8,533 nt of DNA from Candidatus Kuenenia stuttgartensis (GCA_945874095.1 CAMCFM010000152.1:1-8533); one strand, 5' to 3'. Positions 1-6,672 are shown, numbered from the stretch's first letter. Translations and numbers: made by a program. Notes: generated by a model from the letters alone, not told the origin.

Positions 1-32
1 GCCCCGGTTCGCATATTCAAACCAACCGGGGC
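1..32. terminator. Left-edge GC-rich hairpin (possible terminator of an off-window gene)
   Basis: Positions 1-9 (GCCCCGGTT) are exactly complementary to 24-32 (AACCGGGGC), giving a 9-bp GC-rich stem with a 14-nt loop. No T-run follows, so it is not a classical intrinsic terminator. The right arm lies inside the first direct-repeat copy, and the same arm recurs at 70-78, so the left arm could pair with either copy. It may mark the 3' end of a gene lying before the window or simply belong to the repeat. Confidence 0.4.
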
Positions 33-104
33 TAGCGCCAAGACCGGCTAGATAAACCCGAACCAAACCAACCGGGGCTAGCGCCAAGACCGGCTAGATA
101 AACC
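18..104. repeat. Two-copy direct repeat, 46-bp period, with truncated third copy
   Basis: A 41-bp unit at 18-58 recurs without mismatch at 64-104, separated by 5 bp. A third copy begins at 106 (AAACCAACCG) but diverges after about 10 bp. Inside each unit CTAGC and GCTAG flank a short central stretch and can form a small hairpin. Exact copies of a structured, non-coding unit in a spacer suggest a dispersed intergenic repeat family or a slippage-expanded RNA structure. No coding frame explains it and no function is assigned. Confidence 0.8.
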
Positions 105-252
105 TAAACCAACCGCCTTTCAGCCCACCGGTTTTGTTCTGGAATTCAACAGCCAACGGAACTTACGAACGGTCGCCTACACCTAAAATGCTTGGGATCG
201 TTTTAAGGAGTTACGTCACGGATACAATCCGTTGCAATTCTCCAATATTTGC

Positions 253-268
253 GTGAACAATTGTTTAC
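253..268. promoter_or_regulatory. Palindromic candidate operator
   Basis: AACAATTGTT (256-265) is a perfect palindrome. The outer bases extend the dyad to 16 bp with a single G/T mismatch. It has no loop, which fits a dimeric regulator site better than an RNA hairpin. It lies about 200 bp upstream of the surface-protein start. Short AT-rich palindromes also arise by chance. Confidence 0.25.
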
Positions 269-332
269 AATTCAGGAAAAAAATTCGCGAATAATGTATT
301 GGGCAACTTCGGATTATCGGAATAAATTGACT

Positions 333-353
333 TTTGGGAAATTCCTTCCCAAA
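333..353 (+). promoter_or_regulatory. Strong leader hairpin upstream of the surface-protein frame
   Basis: TTTGGGAA (333-340) pairs perfectly with TTCCCAAA (346-353) around a 5-nt loop (ATTCC). The structure sits 117 bp before the start codon at 470. No T-run follows on either strand, so a 5'-UTR structure or a protein-binding dyad is more likely than a terminator. Confidence 0.4.
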
Positions 354-469
354 GAGAACGTAAAATCAGGCAATCCGGAAGAGATCCAAATATGACAATT
401 TGGGGCTTTGTGATTGTCTGGTTTGAATTGATCATCTTCCTTTGCATCTGAAGAGAGTCAGGAACCACG

Positions 470-1219
470 ATGAACATCAAGAAGATTGCTCAATCAGCTG
501 GCCTTGTTTCACGTCGTGACTCTCGGATGAAGGTTGTTCAAAAAGGGCGGAAGACGCTTCAAATCGACTTCATGGGGAACGAACTTGAGAAGCGGCAGTT
601 GCTGGCCACATTTTCTTACAGCTCGAACCTGCTGACCATCCAGACAGATTCGGCAAACGAACAGCTTTCGATCATCTCTACCTCTGAGAGTGGCAACTAC
701 ACCATCACCACGTCCGGCTCGTGGAGCAGGTCCGCTTCAAATATCAATATCTCAGGTACAAGTCTATTTGTGAATCAGCCCAGTGGACTCGCTTCGATCC
801 TCATGAACGACAACTCTGGTGCCATCTCCGGCTCGGTGCTGAGTTTCGGCACGTCGTCTGCCAACTTTGTGAGTAACCTCACGGCCAACTTCACCAGCGG
901 TTCATCCTCAATTTCTGTGAGTAACGCCACGTCGTTCACCAGCGGTAAGGCCCTCAGCCTGACCAGCAACGCCATTGCCTTGGCCAGCAACATCACCACA
1001 GCGGGCACGCAAGCCTATACAGGCAACGTCACAATCAACGGGAACGTTGCGCTCTCATCGGGTGGTTCGGTGATTACGGTGACGGGCAAGATCGATTCGT
1101 CTATTAACTACATCAACAACGTAGTGCCTTTCACAAGTAACGCTACGTGGTCCGTGCCGCAAGGTGTAACCGATGTCGATCTGCTTGTTGTTGCTGGAGG
1201 TGGCGCGGATTCAGTTTGA
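470..1219 (+). CDS. N-terminal fragment of a LEPR-XLL-type secreted protein (249 aa)
   Basis: This is the piece translatable before the first in-frame TGA. ATG 470 is preceded by AGGA at 460-463, a suitable Shine-Dalgarno spacing. Residues 1-35 are basic (MNIKKIAQSAG, then RRDSRMKVVQKGRK). They lead to MGNELEKRQLLA at about residues 35-46, a variant of the LEPR-XLL motif found near the N-terminus of very large planctomycete secreted proteins, with Lys in place of Pro. From about residue 47 the chain is Ser/Thr/Asn-rich beta-strand sequence (for example TAGTQAYTGNVTI) as in filamentous or autotransporter-like beta-helices. It stops just inside the glycine-rich domain at VVAGGGADSV. If expressed, the product would be a truncated exported fragment. 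Confidence 0.6.
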   Translation: MNIKKIAQSAGLVSRRDSRMKVVQKGRKTLQIDFMGNELEKRQLLATFSYSSNLLTIQTDSANEQLSIISTSESGNYTITTSGSWSRSASNINISGTSLFVNQPSGLASILMNDNSGAISGSVLSFGTSSANFVSNLTANFTSGSSSISVSNATSFTSGKALSLTSNAIALASNITTAGTQAYTGNVTINGNVALSSGGSVITVTGKIDSSINYINNVVPFTSNATWSVPQGVTDVDLLVVAGGGADSV

Positions 1220-1798
1220 GGCGGTGGTGGTAGTGAGGTGGTTGAACGATCAAGTGTGAGTGTCTCTGGCACGATATCGATCGTTGTTGGCACGGCTGGG
1301 AATGGTGGACAGATCTACACTTCCCCTCCGACGAATGGTGGGAATTCTTCTTTCGGTAGTATCATCGCAACAGGTGGCGGTAGCGGTGCGGGCGAGTCTT
1401 CAGACGCATCCTCATTAGGCTATACCGATGGCGGTGGCACTGGTTATTTCGCTGGTATTAATGCAGGATCAACTGGTACAGGTGGCGAAGTGCACAAGGG
1501 TGGCAATGGGGCTTATACTGTGAATTCTTTAGGTGTTGCCGGCGGTGGTGGTGCAGGTGGAGCCGGCAGTTCTGGTGGAGGGATTTATGGCGGTAATGGT
1601 GGAATAGGTTTGATTTCTAATATCACGGGTACTCCCACATACTATGGCGGTGGCGGTGGCGGTAGAGGCGATAAATCTGGGGTTATCGCAGGTTCAGGTG
1701 GCTTGGGTGGCGGTGGGAATGCCGGCTCTTCTGGACTGACGAACACAGGTGGTGGCGGCGGTGGCAGCACGATTGGTAATGGCGGTAATGGCGGATAA
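1220..1798 (+). pseudogene. Glycine-rich domain segment between the two internal stops
   Basis: This segment is in frame with the gene starting at 470 and carries about 192 codons dominated by Gly, with Ser, Asn and Thr. It begins GGGGSEVVERSSVSVSG, continues with TISIVVGTAGNGGQ and ends GGGGGGSTIGNGGNGG before TAA. That order (Gly run, strand, IVVG, GNGG, long Gly loops with YYGGGGGG) matches glycine-rich domains of bacterial surface and tail-fibre-like proteins, which begin with W-x-V-P-x-G-V-T (here at about residue 225 of the fragment before the stop) and end G-I-V-I-V-R-Y (after the second stop). The earliest usable in-frame start is GTG 1238, with no evident ribosome site, so independent translation is doubtful. 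Confidence 0.6.
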
Positions 1799-2260
1799 GG
1801 TATTGTTATTGTTAGATATTTATCTTCGTCAGCCTCAGGCTACCTGACCATCAACGCGGGTGCCGGGGCCGTTAGCCTGGGCGGCGTGATTGGTTCCACA
1901 AGGTCACTGGACAGCCTGAGCATTTCTGGTGTGAATCTGGCTTTGCCTGTCATCAGCACAACCAGCCTGGCAGTCAACTTCAGTGGAACTCTGACGCAAA
2001 GCGGCGCGGCTAACGTGACCGGTGCGGCCGACCTAGTGGCCACCGGGTCTATTACACTTGGCAATTTTAGCATCGGCAACAGCATCAGGGCCAGAACAGA
2101 TGTGGCTACGGGGCAGATTTCCGTCACCGGGCCGATCACGGCCACCGGGTCGGCACCTCTAACCCTGACGGGCCGGAATATTTCTGTCACGGGCAACATC
2201 ACTTCCCGGGCCGGTGTGGGTGGTGTTGTAAATACCCAGCCCGGACGGGTTTTGTTTTGA
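1799..2260 (+). pseudogene. C-terminal beta-helix-like remnant of the surface protein
   Basis: In the frame of the 470 start, this stretch reads GIVIVRYLSSSASGYLTINAG, then Val/Thr/Gly/Ser-rich strands such as FSGTLTQSGAANVTGAADL and GSITLGNFSIGNSIRARTD, ending NTQPGRVLF at TGA 2258-2260. The alternation of short hydrophobic strands with Gly/Asn turns is typical of filamentous-hemagglutinin or two-partner-secretion-like passengers. No ATG with a ribosome site opens it. No anchor, dockerin or autotransporter barrel follows, so its 3' end is probably truncated. Just before the stop, CCCGGACGGG followed by TTTTGTTTT (2240-2258) looks a little terminator-like, but its 2-nt loop is too tight. Confidence 0.5.
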
Positions 2261-2466
2261 CAGCTTGGCGACATGGATTTCATCGATGGTGATATGAAAC
2301 CTGTGTCGACCAGACCAACCCACAACGCGATCAAGGGACGCATTAATGAAAACGACTCAACCATAGTGAGTTCCATTTTGGCTCGGAGAATGCCTCAAAG
2401 CCGATTGATGGACGTTTTCATATTCAAATGCGCTCTTGCTCGCGCTGCGGACTGTTTTTTAAAGCA
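2261..2466. other. Spacer between convergent surface-protein relic and PEP-CTERM gene
   Basis: The plus frame from 470 reopens here (MDFIDGDMKPVSTR from 2273) and stays open to 2650. It has lost the Gly/Thr/Ser bias of the upstream protein, and from 2467 on it is simply antisense to the PEP-CTERM gene, so I do not call it. Shared termination of the two convergent units would be expected here, but I see no clean hairpin followed by a T-run. Confidence 0.4.
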
Positions 2467-3390
2467 TCAAGCCTTGCGTCGGCGTGCCATAGCAGCCATC
2501 AAGCCAGAGGCGATGGCGGCCAGGGCGTACGTGGAAGGCTCGGGAACGGTATTGAAGGCGAGGTGTTTTGGACTACCTAGGGACGCCGTGCTCCATGTGG
2601 TGAGTAAGGTGCCCGAGGAATCGAACTTGCTGATCGATTTGCTGGTTTGATTCGTGGCGTAGAGGTTGCCCGAAGAATCGAACGCCAGGCCGGCCAGGCC
2701 GTATGGGATACTCAGACCCGAGATGCTGCTGAGGTATGTTCCCGAGGAATTGTATTTGCTGATCGTGTTGCTGCTTTGATTCGCGGCGTAAAGGTTGCCC
2801 GAGGGATCAAACGCCAGGCCGTATGGTGAGGCCACACTTGAGCTGATACTGCTTAAATATACTCCCGACGTATTGTACTTACTGATCGTGTTGTTGCCGG
2901 CATTCGCGGCGTAGAGGTTGCCCAAGGAATCGAACGCCAGGCCGCGTGGTCCGGCCAGACTCGAGTTGATACTGCTGAGGTATCCTCCCGACGAATTGTA
3001 TTTGCTGATCGTGCTATCGTTATTCGCGGCGTAGAGGTTACCAATGGAATCGAACGCCAGGCCTTGTGGTTGGAATAAACTCAAGCTGATATTACTGAGG
3101 TAAACTCCCGACGAATTGTACTTGCTGATCGTGTTGGCGTTTTGATTCGCGGCGTAGAGGTTGCCCGAAGAATCGAACGCCAGGCCGATCGGGTTGTTCA
3201 AATTCGTACTGGCAAAGGTGGCACGGGTGCCTGCGATGGTGGCACCATTATTTCCTGTGGTGTCATAAGTGACGATGGTGTTGTTATCAAGCGTGACATA
3301 AAGCAAGTCCACCGCCGGCAGTGATGCCGAGCCGGCAAACAGAATCAGGAAACCCAGAACTACCTGGCCGAATTGTGAGGTGCGAATCAT
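2467..3390 (-). CDS. Secreted NHL-like beta-propeller protein with PEP-CTERM sorting tail (307 aa)
   Basis: The start is placed at ATG 3388-3390 (MIRTSQFGQ) because it is followed directly by a signal peptide (FGQVVLGFLILFAGSAS, cleavage near residues 23-26) and preceded by AAGGAA about 10 bases upstream; an open frame continues to 3477 without such support. Residues about 29-60 form a first strand set (LLYVTLDNNTIVTYDTTG). Five near-identical repeats follow with GLAFDSSGNLYAAN near 69-82, 110-123, 150-163, 191-204 and 235-247, each continuing NTISKYNSSG-YLSSIS. A final HLAFN (277-280) can close blade 1, implying a six-bladed NHL-type propeller. The tail VPEPSTYALAAIASGLMAAMARRRKA (282-307, by key residues: PEP, hydrophobic helix, RRR) is a canonical PEP-CTERM signal, recognised by exosortase in known systems. 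Ligand unknown; likely an extracytoplasmic binding or scaffold protein, probably cell-surface or matrix-associated. Confidence 0.88.
   Translation of the reverse strand: MIRTSQFGQVVLGFLILFAGSASLPAVDLLYVTLDNNTIVTYDTTGNNGATIAGTRATFASTNLNNPIGLAFDSSGNLYAANQNANTISKYNSSGVYLSNISLSLFQPQGLAFDSIGNLYAANNDSTISKYNSSGGYLSSINSSLAGPRGLAFDSLGNLYAANAGNNTISKYNTSGVYLSSISSSVASPYGLAFDPSGNLYAANQSSNTISKYNSSGTYLSSISGLSIPYGLAGLAFDSSGNLYATNQTSKSISKFDSSGTLLTTWSTASLGSPKHLAFNTVPEPSTYALAAIASGLMAAMARRRKA
2650..3190 (-). repeat. Tandem coding repeats of about 120-129 bp (propeller blades)
   Basis: Five direct copies occur within the PEP-CTERM gene. The core AACGCCAGGC (plus strand) recurs at about 2681, 2810, 2933, 3053 and 3176, spaced 129, 123, 120 and 123 bp. 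All spacings are multiples of three, so the frame is kept. Neighbouring blocks such as GCGGCGTAGAGGTTGCC and CTGATCGTG also recur. Identity at nucleotide level, not only protein level, points to fairly recent duplication or ongoing conversion between blades. Confidence 0.85.
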
Positions 3391-3623
3391 GGATGCATTT
3401 TCCTTTTTGGAAGACGTGTGACGAACTGGATGGGAACCATTGAATACCGCGGCGAGAAGATTTCTCATCTGGTGCAAAGCCCTTTTTCATAGAGACTTGT
3501 TAAACCCATGAATCCCAACCAGTGAAGCAGGGAAGTTTGTTCCGCTTTTGTCTGAGTTCATGAGAACCGCTGACGCGCAACAGGAGAAGCAGAACCGCAA
3601 GGTCCGGACTAGTCCCTATAAAG

Positions 3624-3646
3624 AAACCGATTGGGTAACGCGGTTT
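3624..3646. terminator. Weak terminator-like hairpin, usable on either strand
   Basis: AAACCG (3624-3629) and CGGTTT (3641-3646) form a 6-bp stem around an 11-nt loop. On the plus strand it runs into TTTTTCT; on the minus strand it is followed by CTTTAT. It could terminate minus-strand transcription from the kinase operon about 325 bp after its stop codon. The stem is short and only half GC, so the call is tentative. Confidence 0.3.
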
Positions 3647-3940
3647 TTCTGACGAGAGGCAGGAAAAACTTCAGTTTCTTTTCAGAAAGCCTTTTAAGTT
3701 GTTGAAATATAATAAGATACAGCTAAAAACTTACTGATCAGGCCGGAAATAACTTCCAGTTTTCAGAACCAACCGAATGTCGGCTTGGCAAGGAAGGGCG
3801 AGAGGTTGGAGCTGCTGATGTCCCTCGGACATCCCTATGAATAGGTCTCTCCGCTGGAGCCCCATCACCCCAAAACCGGAATTTATATCTCCCCTGTTCC
3901 TTATTCCCGGCCTTTTTCTATGAAAGTGGAGTGGAGAAGT

Positions 3941-3961
3941 TTGCAAGGCTTTGCCTGGCAA
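3941..3961 (-). terminator. Hairpin just after the kinase stop codon
   Basis: A 21-nt imperfect palindrome has 9-nt arms, paired except for one internal mismatch, around a 3-nt loop. It starts 9 bases after the kinase stop codon (3971-3973). On the minus strand the arms read TTGCCAGGC and GCCTTGCAA. No T-run follows, so it may be a Rho-dependent end, an mRNA-stabilising hairpin, or chance. Confidence 0.4.
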
Positions 3962-3970
3962 AGTCGGTCG

Positions 3971-6010
3971 TCAGCGCATGGCGAGATCAAGACGATCAAT
4001 TTCGGCCTGGATTTGTTCAAGATCGGCCGGTGTTAGGCGGATTTCAGGGGATGGGTATTTTTGGACGAGTTCGAGAAGTTGATTGAGAACCATTTTGCGA
4101 TAGAACCGGTGTTCGAGATTGATACCGGGCGCGAGATCGGAAAAGCCAAGTTCATTCCAGGCCAGGATCATAACTTTTATGGCTTCTTGAGGCTGGGCGG
4201 CATCCGTGAGCCCCTGGGCTATGACCAGGGCAGTGACCAGGCCAAGTTTACGTAATTGCAAGTATTCATTAGAGTTAGACTTAGCCTTGATGATCATTTG
4301 AAACAATTGCTGAAGGAGTTGGAGTCCTTTGTCTTTGAAGCCGATGAGCATCAGGTTTCGACCATCGCGTAACAGGGTTTCCATCTGTGAGGTGTCGAGA
4401 TTTTTAGAAGCAACGCTGGACCGGGCCAGATAATTGTCGATCAAGGCGGCATTCATCGACTTTGCTTTTTCACTCAAGCGTATGGCATCCGCATTGTTAT
4501 CTACTTTGTTGAGCTGGCCAGTAATGACTTCAAGATTTTTGATGCCCATGAAGAGGAAGTTTCGGGTTTGATCGGTCTCGACAAGCAATTGATTGGCGAC
4601 AGATTCAAAGCGTTTGGCATTGGCCTGGTCAAGCGTTGACTGAGCTTTGGCTTGCGAAGCGTTGTAAGTTGCGGTGGCGGCAATTTCGTTAGCGACCTTG
4701 TTTAAAGATTGCTGAACGAGAGCGAATCTTATGGATGTCACCAAAAGCCCGGCTGCAAGCATCACAGAGCAAGCCAAAGCGGCGGCCAGAGGTCGATTTC
4801 TTCGAACCCAGCGGAACACTTTTTCAAAATTGCCGACAGGCCGGGCGAGGATCGGCTTGCCATCAAGAAATCGCTGGAGATCGCCGGCAAGATCGCTGGC
4901 GGTTGTGTACCGATCTTCAGGTTTTTTACGGAGACATTTCAGGCAGATGGTTTCCAGGTCTACCGGAATTTCGTGGAGGATGGATCGCAATGGCAGGGGT
5001 TCTACTTCCTGAATCATCTGCATGGTTCGCAATCCATTTTCAGCGATCAGTGGAGGACGGCCGATGAGGAATTCGTACAGAACGACACCGAGGGAGTAAA
5101 TATCGGAGGAGGTGCCAATGTTTAATTCCGATCCGAAAGTCTGCTCAGGCGACATGTAAGCGGGGGTTCCCATCACGGCATTGGTGCTTGTGAGGTCTGA
5201 GGATTCAAGAATTGGCCGGGCCAGACCAAAGTCTGAGACTTTGATTGCAATTTGGCCGATTGGGTCGAGTCTACTGCCTGGAGGGTATTCAACGACAAGC
5301 AGGTTGGACGTTTTGATGTCTCTGTGAAGAATGTCGTGCAGGTGGGCATGGTGAACTGCCTCGGCCACATCCGAGATTAATCGGGCCGCGAGTCGGTGCG
5401 GCAGAGGGCCGTTTTTAAGTAGCTCTCGGGACGAACCACCATTCACCATTTCCATGACGATAAAAGGCGGCTCTTCCAGGGTATGAATTTCGTAGGCCCG
5501 AACGACTCCGGGATGATCAAGCTTGGCAAGAAGCCTGGCCTCGCGTTCAAGACGTGCAAGATTTGTATTGTCAAACGCCTTGTGGGTGAGGGTTTTCACG
5601 GCAACACGCCTGACAAGGCGATGATCCATGCATTCATAAACCACGCTGGTTCCGCCCTTGCCGATGACCCTGATGACTTCGAAATTGCCAATATATTCGC
5701 CGGGTAAATAATCCAGACGTACCGGATATGGTGGCAGAATTCGCAAGCTGAATTCGGCCTGACTGGCTTTGAAAGAGATGAGGGGGTTGGATGCTGATTT
5801 TTGAAGCAGATAATGAAACTTCTGCTGGCAGATATCGCAAGTTTCGAGATGTTCGGAGAGTTGCGAAGCCCTTTGATCCTCGGACTGGCCGTCGAAGATG
5901 GATTCAATCTCAGCATCTGAAAAGTCAGGGCAACAGCCTTGGAGAACCGGGCTGACATGACTGGAATCCGTCGGGAAAGTTTCAGGATTCTCTGGCATCA
6001 ATTTGGTCAT
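3971..6010 (-). CDS. Transmembrane Ser/Thr protein kinase with anti-sigma-like zinc-binding motif (679 aa)
   Basis: Start chosen at ATG 6008-6010 (MTKLMPENPE); the frame is open further upstream, but that part is antisense-free overlap with the sigma gene and lacks kinase-family sequence. Residues 54-61 read HLETCDIC, an HxxxCxxC motif as in zinc-binding anti-sigma factors. The kinase domain spans about 109-385: Gly loop IGKGGTSVV (116-124), VAVK Lys139, catalytic HRDIKTSN (229-236, Asp231), DFG (260-262), GTPAYMSPE (281-289), DIYSLGVVLYE (303-313). All Hanks-type catalytic residues are present, so it should be active. A basic stretch RWVRRNRP leads to one membrane helix (about 408-427). The rest (about 430-679), helical and probably coiled-coil, would be extracytoplasmic if the kinase is cytosolic; no PASTA, WD40 or clear TPR repeats are visible. 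The gene overlaps the upstream sigma-factor gene by 29 bp, suggesting translational coupling and direct partnership. Confidence 0.92.
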   Translation of the reverse strand: MTKLMPENPETFPTDSSHVSPVLQGCCPDFSDAEIESIFDGQSEDQRASQLSEHLETCDICQQKFHYLLQKSASNPLISFKASQAEFSLRILPPYPVRLDYLPGEYIGNFEVIRVIGKGGTSVVYECMDHRLVRRVAVKTLTHKAFDNTNLARLEREARLLAKLDHPGVVRAYEIHTLEEPPFIVMEMVNGGSSRELLKNGPLPHRLAARLISDVAEAVHHAHLHDILHRDIKTSNLLVVEYPPGSRLDPIGQIAIKVSDFGLARPILESSDLTSTNAVMGTPAYMSPEQTFGSELNIGTSSDIYSLGVVLYEFLIGRPPLIAENGLRTMQMIQEVEPLPLRSILHEIPVDLETICLKCLRKKPEDRYTTASDLAGDLQRFLDGKPILARPVGNFEKVFRWVRRNRPLAAALACSVMLAAGLLVTSIRFALVQQSLNKVANEIAATATYNASQAKAQSTLDQANAKRFESVANQLLVETDQTRNFLFMGIKNLEVITGQLNKVDNNADAIRLSEKAKSMNAALIDNYLARSSVASKNLDTSQMETLLRDGRNLMLIGFKDKGLQLLQQLFQMIIKAKSNSNEYLQLRKLGLVTALVIAQGLTDAAQPQEAIKVMILAWNELGFSDLAPGINLEHRFYRKMVLNQLLELVQKYPSPEIRLTPADLEQIQAEIDRLDLAMR

Positions 6011-6629
6011 ATTCCAGTTTAAGATATTGTTTGACCCGAAAAAAACGGTTGTAGACCTGTCTATGCGAGACTTCGAGCGTTTCAGCGACCTGTGCGACAG
6101 ATTGATTTTGAGAAGCCAGCAATTCGTAAGTAAGCCAGGTTGATTGGTCAACCCGCTGGCGAACGCGTTCGGCAGCAAGATCAATGATCTCCTGAGTCGC
6201 CCAGACATCACACAATTCTGTCAGGTGGTCATAACCTTCTTTGGACGTCAGCCCGGCCCACTCCGAAAAGCAACGCGGAGCCGCCTTTCTCAAAGCAAGC
6301 TGACGTCTCTGCTGCCGACTTAATTCCACCCAACTGCTGTGAGCCAGCGTCTTCAGCCAGAGACGGAAACTCCCATCGCGTCGACGTTCGAAAAAGTCAA
6401 TCGAATTGAGAACCCGTATCATCGTTTCCTGGAAAATATCGTCTTCACGTATGGATTTCACACCCCACTGCTCACACCATCGCTGGATCAGTGCGGTGTA
6501 TCGTTCAAGGAACAAATTCCAGGCATCAGAACGGCAAAGCGGATCAGACATTCTCTGTAAAAGGCTGACACAGGTCTCAGGACTGTAAACAAATTGACCA
6601 GCACGAGTGGTGAGAGAGACATTATTCAT
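5982..6629 (-). CDS. ECF-type RNA polymerase sigma factor (215 aa)
   Basis: Region sigma-2 is at about 35-105: DAWNLFLERYTALIQRW, then REDDIFQETMIRVL (61-74, the D-x-x-Q-E core of helix 2.2), then FRLWLKTLAHSSWVE (88-102), which matches the promoter-melting and -10 recognition part. Region sigma-4 is at about 150-205, with a helix-turn-helix at SVAQVAETLEVSHRQVYNR (177-195) followed by basic FRVKQYLK. There is no sigma-1.1 or sigma-3, as expected for ECF. The start is ATG 6627-6629, with GGAAA about 7 bases upstream; an in-frame TTG (6660-6662) would add 11 residues but has a weaker site. The gene is first in a two-gene unit and overlaps the kinase start by 29 bp. Sigma/kinase pairs of this kind are known in planctomycetes, where the kinase is thought to control the sigma factor. 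Target promoters cannot be told from this window. Confidence 0.92.
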   Translation of the reverse strand: MNNVSLTTRAGQFVYSPETCVSLLQRMSDPLCRSDAWNLFLERYTALIQRWCEQWGVKSIREDDIFQETMIRVLNSIDFFERRRDGSFRLWLKTLAHSSWVELSRQQRRQLALRKAAPRCFSEWAGLTSKEGYDHLTELCDVWATQEIIDLAAERVRQRVDQSTWLTYELLASQNQSVAQVAETLEVSHRQVYNRFFRVKQYLKLEYDQIDARES

Positions 6630-6672
6630 ACGGTCGTTTCCAGGAAAAGTTGTAGGAAGCAATAACTCATCA

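Larger units (their letters stand above)
116..469. other. Long leader/intergenic region with several dyads
   Basis: This is a gene-free, relatively AT-rich stretch in front of the surface-protein frame. It contains a hairpin at 218-232 (ACGGAT, 3-nt loop, ATCCGT), an AACAATTGTT palindrome at 256-265 that widens to 253-268 with one mismatched pair, and a stronger hairpin at 333-353. I found no convincing -35/-10 pair at good spacing. A short minus-strand open frame (265-480) has no family resemblance or start signal and overlaps the real start, so it is not called. Confidence 0.5.
470..2260 (+). pseudogene. LEPR-XLL-type surface/filamentous protein, broken by two in-frame stops
   Basis: A single reading frame of 597 codons, including stops, runs from ATG 470 to TGA 2258-2260, interrupted by TGA (1217-1219) and TAA (1796-1798). 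Coding character continues in the same frame across both stops. Before the first stop the frame reads VPQGVTDVDLLVVAGGG, the usual entry of glycine-rich surface domains. After the second it reads GIVIVRY, the usual exit of the same domain. The part after 1798 (about 154 codons, rich in Thr, Ser, Gly, Asn and Val with a repeating TGxIT-like rhythm) resembles filamentous-hemagglutinin or beta-helix passenger sequence. Related planctomycete proteins are often far longer, so the 3' end is probably also lost. The whole looks like a decayed exported adhesin or matrix protein. Sequencing error or programmed readthrough cannot be excluded from this sequence. Confidence 0.75.
3391..3970. other. 580-bp spacer without a credible gene
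   Basis: The region between the kinase stop and the PEP-CTERM start should hold the PEP-CTERM promoter and leader on the minus strand. Short open frames here (3287-3490 and 3731-3961, minus) have no start signals, family resemblance or coding bias and are not called. The region contains two hairpins, at 3624-3646 and 3941-3961, and an AT-rich patch at about 3695-3730. No -35/-10 pair at proper spacing was convincing. Confidence 0.5.

Noticed and set aside
18..104. CRISPR-like array
   Set aside because: Only two full copies with a 5-bp gap, so there are no spacers of CRISPR length and no cas genes.
1840..2376. 178-aa minus-strand open frame opposite the surface-protein remnant
   Set aside because: It lies antisense to the frame with clear beta-helix character, reads as Val/Pro/Thr/Leu low-complexity mirror sequence, and has no ribosome site or family resemblance.
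2261..2466. Insertion-sequence scar explaining the loss of the surface gene's 3' end
   Set aside because: No terminal inverted repeats, target duplication or transposase-like reading frame could be identified.
2273..2650. 125-aa plus-strand open frame after the surface-protein remnant
   Set aside because: It is in the same frame as the relic but has lost its composition, and its second half is antisense to the PEP-CTERM tail. No start signal or recognisable domain.
3731..3961. 76-aa minus-strand open frame after the kinase
   Set aside because: The start lies inside the hairpin following the kinase stop. There is no Shine-Dalgarno sequence and no family resemblance.
4709..5125. Plus-strand open frames opposite the kinase (138, 110 and 93 aa)
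   Set aside because: They are antisense to conserved kinase motifs, overlap each other in different frames, and have no coding signs.
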